A model generated the notes under the pieces. That model saw only the letters and a list, made by a program, of their open reading frames with translations. It did no database searches and was not told where the DNA came from. This document shows, piece by piece, positions 1 through 6,562 of a stretch of 11,942 nucleotides of DNA. Made by a program: the position numbers and the translations under genes. The stretch lies in contig JAJUFY010000038.1 in assembly GCA_029263635.1 (NCBI GenBank), positions 1-11,942 on the forward strand, written 5' to 3'. How positions within the stretch are numbered: the first letter of the stretch is position 1; each line of letters begins with the position of its first letter. The stretch is from Ectothiorhodospiraceae bacterium (GTDB lineage Bacteria > Pseudomonadota > Gammaproteobacteria > Nitrococcales > AK92).

Positions 1-2
1 AC

Positions 3-1400
3 GCCGATGGCAAGCCGCGGCCGCGCGCCTCGCTCGATGGCGCCTTGGCGGCGGCCGTACCCGGCGCGCCGGCGGCCTGGGCGCACATCGCCGAGCGTTA
101 TGGCCGGCTGCCGCTCACCCGCAGCCTCGCCCCGGCGATCCGGCTGGCGCATGAGGGCTTCCCTATCGAAGAGCACTATCGGCAGATGGCCCGCTTGCGG
201 CTCGCCGCCCTGCAACGGGATGCCCGTGCCGCCGCCATCTTCCTGGCCGATGGCGAGGTGCCGCCGACCGGCTGGCGGCTGCGACAGCCGGACCTGGCGC
301 GCACGCTGGAAAGGCTTGCGGCCGAGGGGCGGCGGGGTTTCTACGAAGGGCCTGTGGCCGAGCAGCTGGTAGCGGCAGTGCGGGCGGCCGGCGGTATCTG
401 GACGCGGGAGGACCTGGCCGATTATGAGGTGGTGGAGCGCGCGCCGATCGTCGGCTACTACCGGGGCGTGCGAATCATCAGCGCGCCGCCGCCGTCGGCC
501 GGCGGCATCGGCCTGGTCACCATGCTCAACGTGCTGGCCGCCTACGAGCTCGACCAGCTGCCGGCCGCGACCCGCGTGCACCTGATCGCCGAAGCCATGC
601 GTCGCGCCTACCGCGACCGTGCCGCCTATCTGGGCGATCCGGACTTCGTCGCCATTCCGAGCAAGCTGCTGCTCGATCCCGCCTATGGCCGCGGGCTGGC
701 GCAGTCGATCCGGCTCGACCGCGCCACGCCCAGCGAGGCGCTGGCGCCGGCGGTGGCCGAGACTGCCGGCGGCGCCGACACCACCCATTTCTCCATTCTC
801 GACGCTGAGGGCAACCGGGTCGCCGGCACGCTGTCGATCAACTACATGTTCGGCGCCGGCGCGGTCGCCGGCGACACCGGCGTGCTGCTCAACAACGAGA
901 TGGACGATTTCGCCAGCGGCATCGCCGTCCCCAACGGCTATGGCCTGGTCGGGACGCCGGCCAATGCCATCGCGCCGGGCAAGCGGCCGCTGTCCAGCAT
1001 GACCCCCACCTTCCTGGAGACCGCCGACCGCGTCGCCATCCTCGGCACGCCGGGCGGCAGCCGCATCATCACCATGGTGCTGCTGGCGACCCTGGCCTTC
1101 GCCGACGGCCTGCCGCCACAGGAATGGGTGGCGCTGGGCCGCTTCCACCACCAGTATCAGCCGGACGTCATCCAGTACGAGCCGGGCGGCCTGAGCCCGG
1201 CGCTCCGCGATGAGCTCGCCGCCCTCGGCCATACCCTGAAGCCGGTCGGCCGCCGCTACGGCGACATGCAGGCCATTCTCTGGGACCGCGCCAACCAGCG
1301 GGTACAGGCCGTTTCCGACCCGCGCGGGATTGGCCGGGGCGAGGTGTTCCGTCCCAACCCGGCCACGGCTGCTACCAGCGCGGCGGACGCTTCTCGATGA
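3..1400 (+). CDS. ggt: Gamma-glutamyltransferase, 3' part (5' end outside window)
   Basis: Gamma-glutamyltransferases cleave the gamma-glutamyl bond of glutathione and related compounds, usually in the periplasm, after the proenzyme cuts itself into two subunits. The frame is open from base 3, so the gene starts off the left edge; about 465 codons are visible out of a usual 530-590. Self-cleavage and nucleophile motif DTTHFS: the predicted nucleophile Thr is codon 780-782, which gives a small subunit of about 206 residues. Further family motifs follow: GTLSINYMFGAG, LLNNEMDDF, PLSSMTPTF (oxyanion serines) and GTPGGSRIIT. In E. coli the SIN segment reads TLN, so Ser replaces Thr409 while the Asn is kept. 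The signal peptide and the substrate-binding Arg region would lie upstream and cannot be judged. The last 29 bases overlap the convergent crotonase gene. Family call is secure; substrate is not. Confidence 0.93.
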   Translation, partial: ADGKPRPRASLDGALAAAVPGAPAAWAHIAERYGRLPLTRSLAPAIRLAHEGFPIEEHYRQMARLRLAALQRDARAAAIFLADGEVPPTGWRLRQPDLARTLERLAAEGRRGFYEGPVAEQLVAAVRAAGGIWTREDLADYEVVERAPIVGYYRGVRIISAPPPSAGGIGLVTMLNVLAAYELDQLPAATRVHLIAEAMRRAYRDRAAYLGDPDFVAIPSKLLLDPAYGRGLAQSIRLDRATPSEALAPAVAETAGGADTTHFSILDAEGNRVAGTLSINYMFGAGAVAGDTGVLLNNEMDDFASGIAVPNGYGLVGTPANAIAPGKRPLSSMTPTFLETADRVAILGTPGGSRIITMVLLATLAFADGLPPQEWVALGRFHHQYQPDVIQYEPGGLSPALRDELAALGHTLKPVGRRYGDMQAILWDRANQRVQAVSDPRGIGRGEVFRPNPATAATSAADASR

Positions 1401-2160
1401 ACGCGTCGATGCCTTCCTGGGTGGCCGGGTCGGCCAGGTTGCAGACCATGAACTCGCTGGCCAGCGCGTAGGCCTCATCGAGAGGCGCTTCCAGCTGCCG
1501 GTAGAACAGTCGCTTGCCTTCCTGGATCGCGGCCGGCGGTTTCTCGGCGATGGTGCGGGCGAGCGCCAGCACGGTGTCTTCCAGCTCTGCCGCCGGCACC
1601 ACCTGATTCACCAGGCCTTTCGCCGCCGCTTCCCGGGCGTCCAGAAAACGGCCGGTGAACAGCATTTCCAGCGCATGCTTGCGGGCGAGGCTGCGGCTGA
1701 CCGCCACTCCGGGCGTGCCGCAGAAGAAGCCGAGGGTGATGCCGGAGGTGGCGAAGCGCGCCTCTTCCACTGCCACCGCCAGGTCGCAGGTGGCGACCAG
1801 CTGGCAGCCGGCAGCGGTGGCGATGCCGTTGACCGCTGCGATCACCGGCTGCGGCAGGCGGGTGATCTGCAGCATCACTTCGCTGCACAGGCTGAACAGC
1901 GCATGGTGCGTGCCGGCGTCGTCGCTGGCGCGGATTTCCTTGAGGTCGTGGCCGGCGCAGAAAGCCTTGCCGCTGCCGGTCAGGATCACCACCCGCACGT
2001 TCTCGTCCTTGGCCAGTGCGGTGAAGGCGTCGCGCAGCTCGAGCAGCAGGGCCTGCGAGAGCGCGTTGTATTGGCGCGGGCGGTTGAGGGTGACGGTGGC
2101 GATGCCGTCGCGCTGGTCGACGAGCAGGATCGCCTCGGTCTGGGTCGCGTCTGCAGCCAT
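1372..2160 (-). CDS. Crotonase-fold protein, ECHDC3-like, without catalytic glutamates
   Basis: A 262-residue member of the enoyl-CoA hydratase/isomerase superfamily. The CoA and oxyanion-hole segments are intact: KAFCAGHDLKE (residues 65-75) and NGIATAAGCQLV (111-122). The two glutamates that catalyse hydration in rat mitochondrial hydratase (Glu144, Glu164) align with Gln120 and Gly140, so ordinary enoyl-CoA hydratase chemistry is unlikely. From memory, GIATAAGCQLV, FCGTPGVAVSR, ALEMLFTG and the C-terminal QEGIDAFIEKRPPRW closely follow vertebrate ECHDC3, whose reaction is poorly defined. The ATG is preceded by GGGAGGAGAG, which begins directly at the stop codon of the SDR gene 15 bases upstream, so the two are very probably co-transcribed and translationally coupled. 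The 3' end overlaps ggt. No terminator is visible. Superfamily certain, function open. Confidence 0.92.
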   Translation of the reverse strand: MAADATQTEAILLVDQRDGIATVTLNRPRQYNALSQALLLELRDAFTALAKDENVRVVILTGSGKAFCAGHDLKEIRASDDAGTHHALFSLCSEVMLQITRLPQPVIAAVNGIATAAGCQLVATCDLAVAVEEARFATSGITLGFFCGTPGVAVSRSLARKHALEMLFTGRFLDAREAAAKGLVNQVVPAAELEDTVLALARTIAEKPPAAIQEGKRLFYRQLEAPLDEAYALASEFMVCNLADPATQEGIDAFIEKRPPRW

Positions 2161-2175
2161 GATGCTCTCCTCCCG

Positions 2176-2931
2176 TTACAGGATTGCTTTGTGTTGTGCG
2201 CCGTCGACCGGCACGCAGGCGCCGGTGATCCAGCCGGCCCGCTCCGAGGCCAGGAACACCGCGACGTCGGCGACTTCTTCCGGCCGGCCCATCCGGCCCC
2301 AGGGGATGCGGGCGAGCGTGGCCTGGTAGCGCTCGGGATTGTGCTGCCGGGCCCGATCCCAGACGCCGCCCTCGAACTCGATGGAGCCCGGCGCGATGGT
2401 GTTGACCCGGATCCGCTGCGGCGCCAGCGAGATCGCCAGGAATTTCGAATAGCTGATCAGGGCGGCCTTGATCGCCGAGTAGGAGGCCGTCGCACTCGGC
2501 TCGATGCCGGAGATCGACGAGATGAAGATGATGCTGCCGCCGCCGGCCTCGCTCATCCAGGGCGTTACCCGCTGCGTGGCGCGCACCGAGGCCAGCAGGT
2601 CGAGGTCGATGTTGGCCTGCCAGGCGGACAGGTCATCGCCCCGGCCGAGCGCCGAGACGTTGTTGACCAGGATGTCGACGCCGCCCAGCCGCTCGCGGGC
2701 CCGGTCGAGAAAGCCGTCCAGCGCGTCGCCGTCGCCGACGTCGCAGGGCTCGGCATAGGCCTCGACGCCGTGGCTGCGGATTTCGGCTTCGGCCTCGCGC
2801 AGCGGCTGCTCGCTGCGGGCGCAGATGGCGACACTCACCCCTTCGGCGGCGAGCCCGACCGCGATGGCCCTGCCGATCCCCTTGCTGCCGCCGGTGACGA
2901 CGGCCCGTTTGCCAGCCAGCTTCAGATCCAT
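2176..2931 (-). CDS. SDR family oxidoreductase
   Basis: A classical short-chain dehydrogenase/reductase of 251 residues, the usual length. The N-terminal Rossmann motif TGGSKGIG (13-20) binds the nucleotide. CDVGD (63-67) and VNNVSALG (89-96) are standard cofactor and core elements. The catalytic triad is Ser138 or Ser139 in FISSISG, Tyr151 and Lys155 in YSAIK, the same numbering as E. coli FabG. The C-terminal TGACVPVDGAQ is the normal family ending. Arg39 in CARS after the second strand suggests NADP(H) preference (inference). The start is supported by AGAGGAGGAGCAC directly before the ATG. It is the first gene of a two-gene unit with the ECHDC3-like protein. A 3-hydroxyacyl or other alcohol/ketone substrate is likely from context, but the substrate cannot be read from sequence. 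Confidence 0.93.
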   Translation of the reverse strand: MDLKLAGKRAVVTGGSKGIGRAIAVGLAAEGVSVAICARSEQPLREAEAEIRSHGVEAYAEPCDVGDGDALDGFLDRARERLGGVDILVNNVSALGRGDDLSAWQANIDLDLLASVRATQRVTPWMSEAGGGSIIFISSISGIEPSATASYSAIKAALISYSKFLAISLAPQRIRVNTIAPGSIEFEGGVWDRARQHNPERYQATLARIPWGRMGRPEEVADVAVFLASERAGWITGACVPVDGAQHKAIL

Positions 2932-2964
2932 GTGCTCCTCCTCTGTGATGGCTGAAGCCTAGCA

Positions 2965-2992
2965 GCCGGCGTGCGTTCCGGTACATGCCGGC
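2965..2992. promoter_or_regulatory. Dyad in the SDR / serine hydrolase divergent region
   Basis: GCCGGCGTG (2965-2973) and CATGCCGGC (2984-2992) form an inverted repeat with 8 of 9 positions matched around a 10-base centre. It sits in the 126-bp gap between divergent genes and directly abuts the candidate -35 of the plus-strand gene, the place expected of an operator. In GC-rich DNA such dyads also arise by chance. No regulator gene is adjacent. Confidence 0.3.
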
Positions 2993-3021
2993 TTGGCCGT
3001 CAGCCCGGCCTCACCCACAAT
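2993..3021 (+). promoter_or_regulatory. Candidate sigma-70 promoter for the serine hydrolase
   Basis: TTGGCC (2993-2998) and CACAAT (3016-3021) each match the sigma-70 consensus at 4 of 6 positions and are separated by an ideal 17 bases. The predicted transcript would start about 30 bases before the ATG. This is a weak call made by eye. Confidence 0.3.
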
Positions 3022-3057
3022 GGAAGGGTGCCATGACGAAAACATGAAGGTGGAGAT

Positions 3058-4332
3058 ATGGCGTTCGAACTGGTTATTCCGGAAGCCGTCGGTCTCTCGT
3101 CCGGGCGGCTCCAGCGGATCTCGCAGTGGATGCAGAACCTGGTGGACCGCCGCTACCTGCCCGGCATCAGCGTGCTGGTGCACCGGCGCGGCGGCGAGGC
3201 GTTCTTCGACGCGGTCGGCCTGATGGACGTGGAGGCCGCCAAGCCGGTGACGGAAGACACCATCTTCCGCATCTACTCGATGACCAAGCCGATCACCAGC
3301 GTGGCGGTGATGCTGCTCTACGAGGAAGGCCGCTTCCAGCTCGACGACCCGCTCGCCAAGTTCCTGCCGGCCTTCGAGCGCATGCAGGTGTTCACTGGCG
3401 GCGATGCCGCCAATCCCCGGCTGGAGCCGGCCCGCGAGCTGATCACCATCCGCCAGCTGCTCACCCACACGGCCGGGCTGACCTATGGCTTCAGGCACGC
3501 CACGCCGGTGGACCAGCTCTATCGCGAGCACAAGATCGCCTTCCCCGGCGGCAAGGGCACGCTCGCGGAGATGGTCGACCGGCTGGCCGAGTTGCCCCTG
3601 CTGGCCCATCCCGGCAGTGCCTGGAACTACAGCGTCGCCACCGACGTGCTGGGCCGGCTGGTCGAGGTGGTGGCCGAGCAGCCGTTCGACCAGTTCCTGC
3701 AGGAGCGCATCTTCGACCCGCTGGGGATGGTCGATACCGCCTTCCAGGTGAGCGAGGACCGGCTCGAGCGCTTCGCCGCCATGTACGGCCCGCCGGGCAC
3801 CAAGGGCATGTCGGCCGCGCCGCCGCGGGCGGCCAACGAGCTGCGGGTCGAGCCCAAGCCCGGGCTGGACCTGCTGGACCCGCCCGACGGCATGTTCAGC
3901 CGGCCTGCCCAGGTCTGCTCCGGCGGCGGCGGGCTGACTTCGACCATGAGCGACTACCTGCGCTTCTGCCGCATGCTGCTCAACAAGGGCGAGCTCGACG
4001 GCGTGCGCCTGCTCGGCCGCAAGACGGTGGAGTTCATGACCATGAACCACCTGCCGGGCGACATGGCTTCCATGGGGCAGTCGCGCTTCAGCGAAGCGCC
4101 CATGGAAGGCGTCGGCTTCGGCCTCGGCTTCGCGGTCGTGCTCGACCCGGCCCGCGCCCAGACCATCGGCTCGGTGGGCGAGTATTCCTGGGGCGGCGCC
4201 GCCAGCACCGGGTTCTGGATCGATCCGGCGGAGGAGCTGATCGTCATCCTCATGACCCAGCTCATGCCGTCCAGCACCTGGCCGTTGCGGCGCGAGCTGC
4301 ACGCGCTGGTGCACCAGGCAGTGATCGACTGA
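3058..4332 (+). CDS. Serine hydrolase, class C beta-lactamase / family VIII esterase type
   Basis: A 424-residue member of the beta-lactamase/transpeptidase-like superfamily. The nucleophile motif SxxK is S74-M-T-K77, followed by the second-motif tyrosine in N190-Y191-S, and SWGGAASTGFW (377-387) stands where beta-lactamases have KTG and family VIII esterases have a WGG-type motif. It has no signal peptide or lipobox, so it is probably cytosolic, which argues against a role in peptidoglycan or antibiotic resistance and for an esterase or acyl-transfer role (EstB- or LovD-like; inference). The ATG follows AAGGTGGAGAT. It diverges from the SDR-crotonase pair, so it may hydrolyse an ester in the same pathway. 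Downstream it converges on the adenosyltransferase gene. Superfamily secure, substrate unknown. Confidence 0.92.
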   Translation: MAFELVIPEAVGLSSGRLQRISQWMQNLVDRRYLPGISVLVHRRGGEAFFDAVGLMDVEAAKPVTEDTIFRIYSMTKPITSVAVMLLYEEGRFQLDDPLAKFLPAFERMQVFTGGDAANPRLEPARELITIRQLLTHTAGLTYGFRHATPVDQLYREHKIAFPGGKGTLAEMVDRLAELPLLAHPGSAWNYSVATDVLGRLVEVVAEQPFDQFLQERIFDPLGMVDTAFQVSEDRLERFAAMYGPPGTKGMSAAPPRAANELRVEPKPGLDLLDPPDGMFSRPAQVCSGGGGLTSTMSDYLRFCRMLLNKGELDGVRLLGRKTVEFMTMNHLPGDMASMGQSRFSEAPMEGVGFGLGFAVVLDPARAQTIGSVGEYSWGGAASTGFWIDPAEELIVILMTQLMPSSTWPLRRELHALVHQAVID

Positions 4333-4391
4333 GAGGCGTCCTGCGGGAGAGTCTCGCGGCTATGCGTTCTTCCCAGCGCTGGCCGGGCTCT

Positions 4392-4427
4392 CCCGTCATC
4401 CCGGCGCAGGCCGGCCTCCCCAGAAAC
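4392..4427. repeat. Degenerate intergenic palindromic repeat
   Basis: Between two convergent stop codons lies CCCGTCATCCCGGCGCAGG followed by CCGGCCTCCCCAGAAACC. It resembles, with several mismatches, the dispersed proteobacterial intergenic element whose core reads GTCATTCCCGCG-loop-CGGGAATCCAG. CCGGC-GCA-GGCCGG can form a short stem. It is probably a decayed copy, and could also help end transcription for the two converging genes. Only one copy is in this window, so repeat status rests on resemblance. Confidence 0.35.
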
Positions 4428-4486
4428 CGGGACGGATCCGGCTGCGTCAGGACACCCGCGCATTGCTCGTACCGCCAAGGCCTCTC

Positions 4487-5050
4487 CTATCGGTTTGCCC
4501 CCGGCTCCCACAGCACGTCCAGCGCGCCGTCGCCGTTGGCATGGCGGGCGCAGACGAACAGGAGGTCGGAAAGGCGGTTCAGGTAGCTGAGGGTCAGGGG
4601 ATTGATCGGCTCGCGGCTGGCGAGCAGGGCCGTCTCGCGCTCGGCGCGGCGGGTGATGGTGCGGGCCAGGTGGAGATAGGCTGCCGCCGGCGTGCCGCCC
4701 GGTAGCACGAAGGAGCGCAGGGTGGCGAGCCTGGCGTTCAGGGCATCGATTTCCCGCTCCAGCCGCTCGACCTGGGCCTGGGTTACCCGCAGCGGCGGGT
4801 AAGACGGATTGTCCTGCTCCGGCGTGCAAAGGTCGGCGCCGACGTCGAACAGGTCGTTCTGGATGCGGGCGAGCATGGCGTCGAGCTCGCCCTGGGTGTG
4901 CAGCCGTGCCAGTCCGACCGCGGCGTTGGCTTCGTCGACGCTGCCGTAGGCAGCGACGCGCGGATCGTACTTGGGAACGCGGCTGCCGTCGCCCAGACCG
5001 GTATCGCCGCGATCGCCAGTGCGCGTGTAGATTTTCGTCAGCTTGACCAT
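4487..5050 (-). CDS. pduO: PduO-type cob(I)alamin adenosyltransferase
   Basis: This enzyme transfers the adenosyl group of ATP to reduced cobalamin or cobinamide to give the coenzyme B12 form, acting in the cytoplasm as a trimer. With the ATG at 5050 it has 187 residues, typical for the family. The N-terminal ATP motif TRTGDRGDTGLGDG spans residues 9-22, SVDEANAAVGLAR 37-49, FVLPGG 114-119, RRAERE 134-139 and the C-terminal LNRLSDLLFVCAR 157-169. The frame stays open 11 codons upstream to 5083, but homologues begin near MVKLTKIYTRTGD and the ATG at 5050 has GGGAG about 8 bases before it. It lies 64 bases after moeA on the same strand, so co-transcription is possible. No B12-dependent enzyme or B12 synthesis gene is visible nearby. 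Symbol reflects family type; other names such as cobO-like or MMAB are used. Confidence 0.93.
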   Translation of the reverse strand: MVKLTKIYTRTGDRGDTGLGDGSRVPKYDPRVAAYGSVDEANAAVGLARLHTQGELDAMLARIQNDLFDVGADLCTPEQDNPSYPPLRVTQAQVERLEREIDALNARLATLRSFVLPGGTPAAAYLHLARTITRRAERETALLASREPINPLTLSYLNRLSDLLFVCARHANGDGALDVLWEPGANR

Positions 5051-5114
5051 GGGGCTCTCCCTGCAGGCGGCTGAGAATGCCACACCCGGGCTGGCGGCAC
5101 ACGAGCCGCGCCGG

Positions 5115-6332
5115 TCAGCTCAGCAGTTCGGCCAGCGGGATGTAAGGAACCCGATCGCCAGGCCGGATCACCTGGCCGGGCTCGACGCGCACCAGGCCCT
5201 CGGCCCAGGCGGTCGAGCTCAGCACTCCCGAACTCTGCCGGGAGTGTATTTCCACCGAGCCGTTCCGGATCCTGGCCCGCAGGTATTCCTGGCGGCGGCT
5301 GTCCGGTCGGGCGTGCTCGAAGCCCGCCGGCAGCGCGAATTCGGGCGGCTGCCCGAGCGTGCGGCCCTGCAGCCGGGCCAGGTAGGGCCGTGCCAGCAGC
5401 AGGAAGGTGATGAACACCGAGACCGGGTTGCCGGGCAGTCCCAGGAATGGCGTGGTGCCGATGCGGCCGAAGGCGAACGGCTTGCCGGGCTTGATCGCCA
5501 CCCGCCACAGATCGAGGGCGCCCAGCGCCTCGACGGCCGGCTTCACATGGTCTTCTTCGCCGACCGAAACACCGCCGAGCGTGATCACCGCGTCGGCCTG
5601 CTCAGCGACCTGCGCCAGTGCGCTGCGGGTGGCCTGCAGGTCGTCCGGCAGCCGGCCGGGGCCGATGACGTCATAGCCGAGCCGGGTCAGCAGCGCTGCC
5701 GCCATCGGGCCGTTGGAGTCGTAGATCTGGCCGGGAGCCAGCGGCTGGCCGGGCGGCGCGAGCTCGTTGCCGGTGGCGAGCAGCGCAATTCGCAGCCGGC
5801 GGCGGACCTCCAGCTCGGCAGCGCCGACCGAGGCGGCCAGTCCCAGGGCTTGTGGACCGAGCCGCAGTCCGGCCGGCAGGACCAGGTCGCCACGGCGGAT
5901 ATCGTCGCCGGCACGGCGGATGTTCTGCCCCGGCAGTACCCGCTCGGGCAGCAGCACCTGGCCGTCCGCCGCTTCGCACTGTTCCTGCATCACCACGGCA
6001 TCGGCGCCGGCCGGGATGGGCGCGCCGGTGAAGATGCGGGCGGCGCTGCCGGCGGCCAGCGGTTGCGGCGCCATGCCGGCCGGGATGTATTGGGAGACCG
6101 GCAGCTGGCGGCGGTTGGCGAGGTCGCCGGTGCGGACGGCATAGCCGTCCATGGCGCTGTTATCGTGCGCCGGGACGGCGACGGGGGAGCGCAGTTCGCG
6201 GGCCAGCACCCGTCCCAATGCCTCGGCGAGCGGGACAGTCTCGGACGGCGGCGGTGGCGGGCAGCTAGCCAGCAGGCGTTCTATAGTTTCGTCAACCGAC
6301 AGCAGACCAGGAGGCGAACAGGAATCCATCAT
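5115..6332 (-). CDS. moeA: Molybdopterin molybdotransferase MoeA
   Basis: MoeA inserts molybdate into adenylylated molybdopterin, the last general step of molybdenum cofactor synthesis, in the cytosol as a dimer. The 405-residue protein shows DNSAMDGYA (57-65), RIFTGAPIPAGADAVVMQE (99-117), GQNIRRAGDDI (135-145), GQIYDSN (201-207), GGVSVGEEDH (253-262), KPGKPFAFG (281-289) and GLPGNPVS (298-305), i.e. the MPT-binding core and acidic metal-site residues, then a C-terminal domain IV. The frame runs open to 6467, but homologues start close to LLSVDETIERLL, so one of the tandem ATGs at 6332 or 6329 is preferred. No strong ribosome binding site precedes them, so the exact start is uncertain. It diverges from the molybdenum enzyme gene sorA, its probable client, and may be followed by the adenosyltransferase in one transcript. 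Confidence 0.95.
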   Translation of the reverse strand: MMDSCSPPGLLSVDETIERLLASCPPPPPSETVPLAEALGRVLARELRSPVAVPAHDNSAMDGYAVRTGDLANRRQLPVSQYIPAGMAPQPLAAGSAARIFTGAPIPAGADAVVMQEQCEAADGQVLLPERVLPGQNIRRAGDDIRRGDLVLPAGLRLGPQALGLAASVGAAELEVRRRLRIALLATGNELAPPGQPLAPGQIYDSNGPMAAALLTRLGYDVIGPGRLPDDLQATRSALAQVAEQADAVITLGGVSVGEEDHVKPAVEALGALDLWRVAIKPGKPFAFGRIGTTPFLGLPGNPVSVFITFLLLARPYLARLQGRTLGQPPEFALPAGFEHARPDSRRQEYLRARIRNGSVEIHSRQSSGVLSSTAWAEGLVRVEPGQVIRPGDRVPYIPLAELLS

Positions 6333-6423
6333 GCCGGGTTTACCGCAAGGCTTGTTCGATGCCGTCACCTTAGCGCTCCGGCGCCGGCAGCGTCCATGGC
6401 CTGCCACGGAATTTAGCTGCAAA

Positions 6424-6439
6424 ATCAGCATTTGTTGAT
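6424..6439. promoter_or_regulatory. AT-rich imperfect palindrome between moeA and sorA
   Basis: ATCAGCATTTGTTGAT is palindromic at 6 of 8 position pairs and lies in the only AT-rich stretch (about 6410-6480) of an otherwise GC-rich region. It overlaps the candidate sorA -35, as an operator for a dimeric regulator could. No regulator gene is adjacent, so the binding protein cannot be named. Confidence 0.3.
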
Positions 6440-6464
6440 ATGTGATTGAATCCGGGACTAGCAT
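6435..6464 (+). promoter_or_regulatory. Candidate sigma-70 promoter for sorAB
   Basis: TTGATA (6435-6440; 5 of 6) and TAGCAT (6459-6464; 4 of 6) are 18 bases apart. Transcription would begin near 6471 and give a leader of roughly 90 bases that contains the stem-loop at 6493-6539. Found by eye; moderate to low confidence. Confidence 0.35.
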
Positions 6465-6492
6465 CATGGCCCTCTAAAAACAGATAAACGTC

Positions 6493-6539
6493 GGCCGGCC
6501 CGCACCCTGCAGAACGCGCTCCAGCCAGGGTGGCCGGCC
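6493..6539 (+). promoter_or_regulatory. Stem-loop in the predicted sorA leader
   Basis: GGCCGGC (6493-6499) pairs with GCCGGCC (6533-6539) and CACCCTG (6503-6509) with CAGGGTG (6526-6532), leaving a 3-base bulge (6500-6502) and a 16-base loop. This gives 14 perfect pairs ending 12 bases before the ribosome binding site AGGAGA (6552-6557). It has no T-run, so it is more likely a leader structure affecting stability or translation, or a DNA-level dyad, than a terminator. No match to a named RNA family is claimed. Confidence 0.45.
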
Positions 6540-6562
6540 GGCTGACAACACAGGAGAAGTCC

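Noticed and set aside
1330..2955. Long plus-strand open frame across the crotonase and SDR genes
   Set aside because: The translation has no recognisable motif and is rich in Arg, Gly, Ala and Asp, as expected antisense to GC-rich genes. The minus-strand frames carry full SDR and crotonase motifs.
2959..4314. Long minus-strand open frame antisense to the serine hydrolase
   Set aside because: No family motifs; low-complexity His/Gln/Ala-rich translation. The plus-strand gene has the SxxK motif and a ribosome binding site.
5043..6416. Long plus-strand open frame antisense to moeA
   Set aside because: Composition artefact; MoeA motifs are complete on the minus strand.
6405..6440. GGAATTT as an extracytoplasmic sigma-factor -35 for sorA
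   Set aside because: Some sulfite dehydrogenases are under such sigma factors, but no matching -10 sits at the right distance, so the sigma-70 candidate is preferred.
6333..6467. Longer N-terminus for MoeA starting at 6467
   Set aside because: The added 45 residues do not resemble MoeA, and homologues begin near the tandem ATGs at 6332/6329.
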